Source: an uncultured Bacteroidales bacterium (GTDB lineage: Bacteria > Bacteroidota > Bacteroidia > Bacteroidales > Bacteroidaceae). From it: a stretch of DNA of 64,000 bases. Every line of letters starts with the position of its first letter. Positions within the stretch are counted from its first letter, which is position 1. Shown piece after piece: positions 34,044 through 40,064 of the stretch. The notes below the pieces were generated by a model. That model had not been told where the DNA came from. It made no database searches and saw nothing but the letters and a program-made list of their open reading frames with translations. Position numbers and translations under genes: made by a program. The stretch is from positions 28,510 through 92,509 of the forward strand of contig CACWTR010000003.1 of NCBI GenBank assembly GCA_902763865.1, written 5' to 3'.

Positions 34044-34299
34044 TTTCCTTCAATATAGCTTCAAACATTTCCTTTGCGCTGCCGTACAATTCGCTTTCGG
34101 GGTAGTCCTTTCTGTTCCTTGCTTCCTCGATGGCGGCCTTTGTCACCTGGTTGGGTTCGTCATAGACGACGTCGAGCAGGACGTTCTCCACATAGCTGTT
34201 CAGCGTGCAGTTCTCGCGTGCAGCTTTCCGCTTCAGCCCTTCGACGAGGTCGGTCCTGAGGCGGAACGATGTCGGCCTCCTTCTTACTGTCGTTGCCAT
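34012..34299 (-). CDS. RelB/DinJ-family antitoxin
   Basis: 95 residues. TSFRLRTDLVEGLKRKAARE (about residues 10-29) is a ribbon-helix-helix DNA-binding segment; the C-terminal half (EARNRKDYPESELYGSAKEM) would wrap the toxin. It probably represses its own promoter; the consensus promoter lies directly upstream and the leader is short. Confidence 0.9.
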   Translation of the reverse strand: MATTVRRRPTSFRLRTDLVEGLKRKAARENCTLNSYVENVLLDVVYDEPNQVTKAAIEEARNRKDYPESELYGSAKEMFEAILKENEEDISVGAV

Positions 34300-34331
34300 A
34301 CCTTATTCTACATTATTTATAATACGCGCTG

Positions 34332-34362
34332 CAAAGGTAACAAAAAAAAAGCGAAGGACAAA
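34332..34362 (-). promoter_or_regulatory. Promoter (TTTG-N19-TACCTTTG) of the toxin-antitoxin operon
   Basis: Minus strand: TTTG at 34362-34359, TACCTTTG at 34339-34332. Start codon of the antitoxin at 34299. Confidence 0.75.
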
Positions 34363-34442
34363 GAAACTCGGGCACAAAAGAGGCGAGCGGCGGCAAAAGC
34401 AAAGGGAAACGCAGGGATAAGCAGATAATTTTTCACTTTTAA

Positions 34443-34529
34443 TGCTTGCCGTGCGACCGCCTCCTGCTCGTCGGCATCAGCTACGACTGCCAGACAAAGC
34501 AGCACACTTGCAGGGTAGAACGCACGTAG
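34443..34529 (+). pseudogene. Remnant of a C-terminal coding segment (possible AAA-ATPase/PD-DExK family)
   Basis: A plus-strand frame directly after an in-frame stop encodes RLLLVGISYDCQTKQHTCRV, then ERT and TAG. The pattern 'hhhGI.YD..TK.H.C.IE' is the usual C-terminal end of large Bacteroidetes AAA-ATPase plus PD-(D/E)xK proteins. No upstream coding part survives. Low certainty; the stretch is only 28 codons. Confidence 0.4.
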
Positions 34530-34590
34530 CAGCAGGCAGAAAAGTTCCGCCCCGCGGCTCTTCCGGAATAAGTGCGAGGCATGATACAAC

Positions 34591-34668
34591 AAAGGGGGGC
34601 GATGTCAAAACGAAGGAAGAAGAAAACACTGTGCCTTCTCCTCTCCTCTTTTTGACACCGCCCCCTTG
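34591..34668. terminator. Inverted repeat downstream of the beta-barrel-like gene
   Basis: AAGGGGGGCGATGTCAAAA-like arm at 34591-34610 and TTTTTGACACCGCCCCCTTG at 34649-34668 pair over about 18 bp with one mismatch, around a 38-base loop. Position, 43 bp beyond the stop of the gene ending at 34712, suggests transcript termination or end protection. Confidence 0.5.
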
Positions 34669-34711
34669 AAATAAACTTCTATCGTCAGCTTTTTATGTCG
34701 CTGTATTCTTT

Positions 34712-35419
34712 TTAGAACAGGAGAGAGAGTCTTGCCATGTGTGTCTTCGCCTGGTCAGGAGCTGTGAAGTTCAGATTGTAGCCGATAGCAAAACGCTTGT
34801 GCAGCTGGATACCGACACTGAAGTCAAGGCCGAAGTTGTGGGAGGTTCCTGTGCTTTTATACACTTTATAATATCCCAATGTATAGCCGAGGTTGAGGTC
34901 TGCATATCCTCTTATCCATTTCCAGGAAGGAGTGTAGCCGCGTGCTCCAAGCAACTTGAAGTTTACTACGCCGGACTCTTCCGGGCTATGGAAGCCGGAC
35001 ATGTAGGACACACCGATGATGTTCCATGCGATATAGGGATTGAACACCTTGCGGAGCTGCCAGCCAAGTCCCCAGCCATCGCCGATATAGAAGCTGAGTT
35101 CGTTGACGAACTTCTTCTCCTTGCCGTAACCTTCGTAGTAGGCATAGTCGCTACCGCCTCCACCAGCGGAGATGCCGGCGGCGCTGTCGCTGAATTTCTG
35201 CACCTCGCCGTTCTCGTACTTTACGGATATCAGGTTGGAGCGCCGTTCTGTGAATGTCGGTCCTTCCTGATTGTTGAACTTCTTGTACTTCACCTCTGTG
35301 GGAGTTACCTCCAGCACCTTCACGTTTTCCACGTCACCGCCTCTGCGCACCAGGATGTCCTGGGCATTCACAGAGAGAGAGCTTGCTGCCAAGACAGCCA
35401 TAAAGAGAAACTTTTTCAT
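34712..35419 (-). CDS. Secreted/outer-membrane protein of unknown function
   Basis: 235 residues with a signal peptide (KKFLFMAVLAASSLSVNAQ, cleavage after VNA). Residues 21-75 form a small all-beta domain (DILVRRGGDVENVKVLEV, then VKYKKFNNQEGP), a pattern seen in Bacteroidetes proteins that 'report' a stored string in an outer-membrane context. A Gly-rich hinge (SAGGGGSDY) follows, then about 140 residues of alternating aromatic/polar strands ending in an aromatic residue (ARLSLLF), typical of a small beta-barrel. No family name assigned with confidence. Confidence 0.8.
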   Translation of the reverse strand: MKKFLFMAVLAASSLSVNAQDILVRRGGDVENVKVLEVTPTEVKYKKFNNQEGPTFTERRSNLISVKYENGEVQKFSDSAAGISAGGGGSDYAYYEGYGKEKKFVNELSFYIGDGWGLGWQLRKVFNPYIAWNIIGVSYMSGFHSPEESGVVNFKLLGARGYTPSWKWIRGYADLNLGYTLGYYKVYKSTGTSHNFGLDFSVGIQLHKRFAIGYNLNFTAPDQAKTHMARLSLLF

Positions 35420-35489
35420 AATGATAAATAATTAGTAAAAAAATTAAACGTTAATGGTTTGTTGCTTGTCTGAATTGTCTGTACTTGTT

Positions 35490-35891
35490 CTATCTCTTCA
35501 CAAGGGTTATGCTGCCTATGGGAAATCCTGTCAGGGTGTTTCCGCTCAGTTGGAGAGTAGAGTCCCATGTGTCGCTGGTAACTTCTCCGTCAGAGCCAAC
35601 ATAGGAATGCGGCCCTTTGCATCTTATGGAAGAACTGCCAGACCACGTGAACTCCCAGATGTGCGTGCTGCCGTGTTTGGAACTGCCCCTTGCGCTACCG
35701 GTTCCATTGGAGTTGAAGGTGACGGTAAACGTCCAGGGGGAACTGCTTCCCTCCCATGTGCCGACGATGGAACTGTTGCCGCCGCCGCCCGGGTTGCCGT
35801 CGTCATCACCCTTGCAGGCCGTGAAGCCCACGCTCAGCACTGCTGCCACCATGACGGCCAGCAGATGCCACAGAAATTTTCTTCGTTTCAT
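35490..35891 (-). CDS. Small lipoprotein, lipocalin-like
   Basis: 133 residues from MKRRKFLWHLLAVMVAAV. Signal peptide with lipobox FTAC, then the acidic/Gly-rich tether KGDDDGNPGGGGN; the Asp after +1 Lys fits Bacteroidetes surface-lipoprotein export signals. The remainder (IVGTWEGSSSPWTFTVTFNS ... GNTLTGFPIGSITLVKR) is a small beta domain with the 'GTW' opening of lipocalin-like proteins. It is preceded by a roughly 450-nt leader with its own consensus promoter. Confidence 0.8.
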   Translation of the reverse strand: MKRRKFLWHLLAVMVAAVLSVGFTACKGDDDGNPGGGGNSSIVGTWEGSSSPWTFTVTFNSNGTGSARGSSKHGSTHIWEFTWSGSSSIRCKGPHSYVGSDGEVTSDTWDSTLQLSGNTLTGFPIGSITLVKR

Positions 35892-36350
35892 TGCTTCGGT
35901 TAGAAAATTTGTCTGCCTCCTGAACTCCCCCGTCATTCAGCGTTGGTAACTTGAATTAGGTCCGGAAACAAAAAGGGCGTGGGAGTAAGTTTCTCCGCGC
36001 CTATCCTCAAGTTCAGGCCTTCGCATTGCCCCCAAGTAAGGATAAGCAACGCAAGCAAGCCCACGCCGAGTGGTATTGCATAACCTGCCACCGCCAAACC
36101 TGCCTCGCACAGAGGCAGCTGCTAATGTGCTGGATAGAATACACCCACGCGGACGCTTCTGTTGCATTACGCCTGTACTTGGTTTCAAAGTTGCGAAGTT
36201 TGAACTTGCAGACAGTAACGTTTCGAAAACGTCCTTTTCCCCTTGGCAAAGCCCCCTTCCCGTTCCCCCGAGGGGGAAGGCCGGTGTGCTCAGCCGCAGG
36301 ATTCCAATAAGATTCTCCGACCCGCCCTGTCACGACGTGACCGGCTTGGC
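35892..36350 (-). ncRNA. Candidate structured leader or dispersed non-coding element
   Basis: The stretch from the promoter at 36388-36357 to the lipoprotein ATG has no credible frame that begins after the promoter, yet is not low-complexity. It contains a GTCACG-A-CGTGAC palindrome (36331-36343), a CCCCCTT/AAGGGGG type hairpin (about 36247-36279), and a block near 35960-36180 whose translations in two frames resemble 'hypothetical proteins' I recall from many Bacteroidales records; nucleotide-level conservation would explain that. Function unknown. Confidence 0.4.
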
Positions 36351-36356
36351 CGAATG

Positions 36357-36388
36357 CAAAGTTACCTAAAAAAGCGATATGCTCCAAA
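36357..36388 (-). promoter_or_regulatory. Consensus promoter (TTTG-N20-TAACTTTG) of the long leader
   Basis: Minus strand: TTTG at 36388-36385 and TAACTTTG at 36364-36357. It points toward the lipoprotein gene more than 450 nt away. Confidence 0.75.
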
Positions 36389-36458
36389 TGTTTAGAAGGA
36401 AAAATCAAGAAAACCACGTTTTTTCTGCCCCAAAAGGAAGGAATAATCATAAAATAAT

Positions 36459-36715
36459 ATGATTATCCTGGGTCTTACCACCATTCATTAGTTTCGGAAC
36501 AGCCCTAAAAGGGCAGTAAGCTCATAGCCCAGGGCATCGCCCTGGGTGGTCTATGTGACATGTGGCACGCCCTGAAAGGGCAAAAGACTTTCCTGCATTA
36601 TTCTTTTGCCCCTTCAGGGCGAAGGATGATATACGCTATGCCCCAGGGCGATGCCCTGGGCTATGAGCTTACTGCCCCCCTTCAGGGCGGTGGTGGTACG
36701 ACCTGGGATAATCAT
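36459..36715. repeat. 257-bp inverted-repeat element (MITE-like)
   Basis: Bounded by perfect 10-bp ends ATGATTATCC (36459-36468) and GGATAATCAT (36706-36715). Inside, the two halves mirror each other: GGGCAGTAAGCTCATAGCCC followed by AGGGCATCGCCCTGGG on the left reappears inverted on the right, and AGCCCTAAAAGGGC, GCCCTGAAAGGGC and CCCCTTCAGGGC are small hairpins within. A second copy begins at 63879 and runs off the window. Confidence 0.92.
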
Positions 36716-36766
36716 TAAAATAGCCACGGATTGAACGTCATCCGTGCAGGGGCAGAAACTTCAGGC

Positions 36767-36883
36767 AACGCGTTGCAAAAGTTATTTTCATGACGTGAAA
36801 ATTAATTTTCAAACTTTGAAAATCTATTTTCATGACGTGAAAATTGATTTTCACGTCATGAAAATAAGTTTTAGAACGTGTCG
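36767..36883. repeat. 21-bp palindrome array, copy 2 (A-B-A-A')
   Basis: Units start at 36785 (A), 36806 (B), 36827 (A) and 36848 (A', the reverse complement of A). Ends are AAAAGTTATTTTCA (36777-36790) and its near-inverse TGAAAATAAGTTTT (36859-36872). Confidence 0.95.
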
Positions 36884-36971
36884 TGAAGACTTTTCCGTGG
36901 TGACGCAACGGATTTTAGGAGCTGGAGAAAAGGATTTGGATGCTTTTTGAGGGAAGAAAAACTGTTCGTGC

Positions 36972-37001
36972 TTTGTCTTTCAGAAAAAAAGCGTAACTTT
37001 A
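36972..37001 (+). promoter_or_regulatory. Promoter (TTTG-N18-TAACTTTA) of the GH16 gene
   Basis: TTTG at 36972-36975 and TAACTTTA at 36994-37001, one base off the -7 consensus; ATG 42 bases further on. Confidence 0.55.
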
Positions 37002-37042
37002 CACGCAGAAAGATTCATCGACATGCAAAAACATTTATCGCT

Positions 37043-37882
37043 ATGAAGACAACCGTGATTTTCGGGCCTCGATGCCTTTGGCTGACTGCGCTGCTGCTGG
37101 CAGTCCTGTTCTCCTCTCCCTGCTCGCTTCCGGCCAAAGGAAAGAAAAAGCTCCCTCCCCGGCGCGAGGGGTGGGAGCTGGTATGGCACGACGAGTTCGA
37201 TGGCCGACGGCTTTCCGACGAGTGGACGCGCATCCCGCGATTCCCCAACCCTTCGGAGTGGAACAAATTCATGAGCAGCGACGACAGGCTCTATCGGGTG
37301 AAAGGTGGTGTGCTGACGCTCTACGGACGGGTCAACGACTTCCTGCCGGAGGACACCGCCCACTTCCTGACGGGCGGCGTCTATACGCGCGGCAAGGTGA
37401 CGTTCCGGCGCGGCAGGATAGACATCCGTCTGCGCATGGACGATGCCTCCGGAGCGTGGCCGGCTGCATGGCTCCTGCCGGAAGGACGCTGGCCGCACGA
37501 CGGCGAGATAGACATCATGGAGCGCCTGAACGCCGACGACTTTGCGCACCAGACGATTCACTCAGCCGTCACCGAGTACGACCTTGAAGCCCGCAAGACT
37601 CAGGACTGGCACCATACGGCCCCCATCCGCAAGGGCGACTGGAACGTCTATAGCGTGGAGCTCTACGAGGACAGCGTCAGCTTCCTCATCAACGACAGCC
37701 TCACGTTCACCTACCGCAAGGAGCCGCAGCACGGTCCGAGGCAGTTCCCCTACGACCGCCCCATGTACTTGCTGCTCGACATGCAGCTCGGGGGCGACTG
37801 GGTGGGCCGCATCGACCCCAACCAACTGCCCTACCGCTACCAGATAGACTACGTCCGCTTCTACAAAAAAAAGGGTGAATAA
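37043..37882 (+). CDS. Glycoside hydrolase family 16 protein
   Basis: 279 residues from MKTTVIFG. A signal peptide (LWLTALLLAVLFSSPCSLPA) exports it. The catalytic motif is EIDIME in HDGEIDIMERL (nucleophile and acid/base glutamates, ExDxxE form of GH16), with WELVWHDEFDG at the domain start and YQIDYVRFY at its end. GH16 enzymes cleave beta-1,3/1,4-glucans, agarose, carrageenan and similar; target not deducible. No carbohydrate-binding module or SusC/D pair is nearby, unlike a polysaccharide-utilisation locus. An in-frame ATG at 36947 lies before the promoter. Confidence 0.92.
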   Translation: MKTTVIFGPRCLWLTALLLAVLFSSPCSLPAKGKKKLPPRREGWELVWHDEFDGRRLSDEWTRIPRFPNPSEWNKFMSSDDRLYRVKGGVLTLYGRVNDFLPEDTAHFLTGGVYTRGKVTFRRGRIDIRLRMDDASGAWPAAWLLPEGRWPHDGEIDIMERLNADDFAHQTIHSAVTEYDLEARKTQDWHHTAPIRKGDWNVYSVELYEDSVSFLINDSLTFTYRKEPQHGPRQFPYDRPMYLLLDMQLGGDWVGRIDPNQLPYRYQIDYVRFYKKKGE

Positions 37883-37968
37883 CTAAACTCTAAACTCTTA
37901 ACTACTCTAAACTCTCAACTCCCAACTACTCTAAACTCTCAACTCTAAACTCTAAACTCTTAATTATA
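37882..37968. repeat. 7-bp tandem repeat (CTAAACT-type)
   Basis: Ten or more CTAAACT/CTCAACT/CTTAACT words fill the gap between the convergent GH16 and LytM-family genes. Confidence 0.85.
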
Positions 37969-37971
37969 GAA

Positions 37972-39330
37972 TCACCTCCCTATCCAAGCCTCGGGATTGA
38001 GCTTTACGGTCTCCTTGCGGAGCTGGAAGTGGAGGGTGCAGTTGCCGCTGCCGTCGTCGGCCACCGTGCCGAGGATGTCGCGAGCACGCACCTTCTGGCC
38101 TTTCTTGACGATGGTGCTGGAGAGGTTGCAATAGACGGAGATGTAGCTGCCGTGGCGGATCAGGACGTTGCGTGTGCCGGCAAACTGGAAGACGCTGGTC
38201 ACGACTCCGTCGAAGACGGCACGGGCCCTGGCCCCCGGCCTGCCGACGTAGTTTGTGCCCTTGTTGTCGAGCTGGACGTCCTTCATGCCGGGCACGTTGT
38301 AGAGTCCGAAGCGGCTGCCCAGCATGTACTGCCCCGTAATGGGGACGGGCAGGCGGCCCTTGTTTTGCTCGAAGGTGCCGTTCAGCTGCCGGTCCTCAGC
38401 CGTGAGCCATGTGCCGGACTTGGAGGTCGGCGTTCCTTGTCCCTGGCTCTTTGCTCCTTGCTCCTTGCCCCTTGCACCTTGCTCCTTGCCTCTTGCTCCT
38501 TGCCCCTTGGCTGCCTGCTTCTTCTTGCGTGCAGCCTCCTCAGCCGCCTTCCTGCGGGCTTCTTCCTCGGCTTTCTTTCGAGCCTGCTCTATCTCGTAGG
38601 CAATCACTTCTTCTATCTTCTTGTCGAGGGCAGCCAGTTGCTTCTGCTGCTCTTTCACCTTGCCCTGCAGCTTGTTCTCCTGTCCCTTCAGTCCGGCCAC
38701 CTTCTTCTTCTCCTGCACCTGCTGTGCATTCAGGTCCTTGCGCTGGAGCATCACCTCGTGCAGTACCCCGTTCTTCTGGCTCTTGGCTTCGAGCAGGAGG
38801 TTCTGCGCGTCGAGCAGTTCGGCCTGCTTTTGCAGGATTTGCCCGGCCAGGTTGTGTTGGTACCTCACATACTCGCGGGCATAGCGGGCACGGCGATACA
38901 TCTGTCCGATGGTCTTGGCCGAAAAGACGAAGATGGCGGGGTCGCGGTTCTCGCGCTGGGCACGGGCATAGCGGACGGCAGCCTTGAGGCGGTCGCGCCG
39001 CAGCCGCAGCTCGCCGTCGAGCTTCCGGATGTTGCCTTGCAGACGAATAATGTCGGCCTCCAGATTGTCGAGCTCGTCTTCCAGCTGATGAATGCGGGTG
39101 AGGCGGTTGTTCATCTGAAGTCCGAGGAAATCCACGTTCTGCTGTCCCGTCTTCACCTGCTTCCTGGTGCGGTCCAGCTGAGCCTTCGAGTTCTGCAGCT
39201 CCGTCTTGAGCTTCGACTGCTGCTGCTTCAGTTCCTTCACCTTCTTGCTGTTCTGCGCCGCAAAAGGCAAAGAGAGGAGGAAGGCGAACAAAAGCGCCGC
39301 ACACCGGAGAATATAGTTTTCTTTGTTCAT
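37972..39330 (-). CDS. EnvC-like coiled-coil protein with degenerate LytM (M23) domain
   Basis: 452 residues from MNKENYILRCAALLF. Signal peptide, then a long coiled coil (about 25-265, KKVKELKQQQSKLKTELQNS ... ), a low-complexity insert (about 273-300, repeated GKEQGA), and a C-terminal LytM domain. The first zinc motif HxxxD is absent (NKGTNYVG occupies the place) and the last H.H is HFQ, so it should not be a peptidase. EnvC and NlpD use such degenerate domains to activate amidases at the septum; that role is inferred. The repeat insert is encoded by GCAAGGAGCAAGG-type tandem DNA (38434-38510). Confidence 0.9.
   Translation of the reverse strand: MNKENYILRCAALLFAFLLSLPFAAQNSKKVKELKQQQSKLKTELQNSKAQLDRTRKQVKTGQQNVDFLGLQMNNRLTRIHQLEDELDNLEADIIRLQGNIRKLDGELRLRRDRLKAAVRYARAQRENRDPAIFVFSAKTIGQMYRRARYAREYVRYQHNLAGQILQKQAELLDAQNLLLEAKSQKNGVLHEVMLQRKDLNAQQVQEKKKVAGLKGQENKLQGKVKEQQKQLAALDKKIEEVIAYEIEQARKKAEEEARRKAAEEAARKKKQAAKGQGARGKEQGARGKEQGAKSQGQGTPTSKSGTWLTAEDRQLNGTFEQNKGRLPVPITGQYMLGSRFGLYNVPGMKDVQLDNKGTNYVGRPGARARAVFDGVVTSVFQFAGTRNVLIRHGSYISVYCNLSSTIVKKGQKVRARDILGTVADDGSGNCTLHFQLRKETVKLNPEAWIGR
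38434..38510. repeat. In-frame GCAAGGAGCAAGG tandem repeat in the EnvC-like gene
   Basis: On the coding strand, GGCAAGGAGCAAG-like units recur about every 14 bases, giving repeated GKEQGA/GARGKEQ. The same word forms the hairpin arms inside dnaE at 58132-58214. Confidence 0.85.
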
Positions 39331-39373
39331 ATCGTTCTCGTTGGGCACGTTGGCTCCATTCGGCTCGCTGGCC

Positions 39374-40042
39374 TCATAGTTTCATTATTCGCGATATCAG
39401 CTCTTCGACGGACACCTCGTCGTAACGCGGGGGAATCTGTGTCCGCTTCTCCCATTCGCAGCTGTTTGTCAGGTCGGAGAGCGTCAGCCCTGCCCTGACG
39501 GACTTGCTGCCGGCAGGTATCGTGATGAAGTGCTTCGTTGGGAGGCTCCACTCGCCGACGCGGACAAAGTCCGTGCGCTCCCACGCTGCCGGAGACGAAG
39601 CCTGCTCGTTCCAGAAGTAGGACTGAAGCGTCTGGAAGCTGATGTTGCCTTTCCTCAGCAGCGGGACGTCGGCATACGCTGCCTTGACGTACTGCCGCCC
39701 CATCTTGTCGATAAGCATGAAATAGTCGGGTGTCATCTCGATGCGGGCCACCTCGAGAATGCCGAAGGTGACGATAGATATTTGAACCACATCGTCGCGC
39801 TTCATGCGGAGCGAGCCGCCTACGCTGGTGGTTCTCCCGCCGGAAGAGAGGTCGAGGCGAAGCCTTGCCGTGACGCACGTCTCGCCCTGCCGCGTGGCAT
39901 CGGTCTGCTGCGCACCGTCCTGCTGGGCTTCGGAGGTGACAGCTGCCGTGGCTGAAGACGAAGCGGCGTGCTTCCTCGTGCCGCAGGATGCAAGCAGGAT
40001 CATGAGCAGCAGCGCGGGGATTAGTCTGTAGGGATTCTTCAT
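39374..40042 (-). CDS. DUF4292 lipoprotein
   Basis: 222 residues from MKNPYRLIPALLLMILLASC; lipobox LASC predicts an outer-membrane or periplasmic lipoprotein. After a Ser/Ala/Gln-rich linker the domain (TARLRLDLSSGGRTTSVGGS, LRMKRDDVVQISIV, PDYFMLIDKMGRQYV) resembles LolA/LolB-like folds as in other DUF4292 proteins. Neighbours EnvC-like and TPR proteins are the conserved order in Bacteroidales. An ATG five codons upstream is possible. Function not established. Confidence 0.88.
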   Translation of the reverse strand: MKNPYRLIPALLLMILLASCGTRKHAASSSATAAVTSEAQQDGAQQTDATRQGETCVTARLRLDLSSGGRTTSVGGSLRMKRDDVVQISIVTFGILEVARIEMTPDYFMLIDKMGRQYVKAAYADVPLLRKGNISFQTLQSYFWNEQASSPAAWERTDFVRVGEWSLPTKHFITIPAGSKSVRAGLTLSDLTNSCEWEKRTQIPPRYDEVSVEELISRIMKL

Positions 40043-40064
40043 TCTTGTATTGTTCATGTTTCGT

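Larger units (their letters stand above)
34340..34711. other. Non-coding region upstream of the toxin-antitoxin operon
   Basis: About 370 bases. Contains an apparent gene remnant (34443-34529) and an inverted repeat (34591-34610 with 34649-34668). Otherwise purine-rich and low in recognisable signals; short frames here lack protein-like composition. Confidence 0.6.
36389..36993. other. Repeat-filled gap before the GH16 gene
   Basis: About 600 bases with no gene. It contains the 257-bp inverted-repeat element (36459-36715), a short linker, the four-unit 21-bp array (36767-36883) and the GH16 promoter. Confidence 0.8.

Noticed and set aside
34317-34592. 91-codon minus-strand frame upstream of the toxin-antitoxin pair
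   Set aside because: Overlaps the promoter, Ala/Leu/Phe-biased, no recognisable family.
36013-36450. 145-codon minus-strand frame
   Set aside because: It begins upstream of the only promoter and its homologues in memory occur in two frames, so conserved DNA rather than protein is more likely.
36744-36950. Short frame reading KINFQTLKIYFHDVKIDFHV
   Set aside because: Direct translation of the 21-bp palindrome array; 21 is a multiple of three, so repeats stay open.
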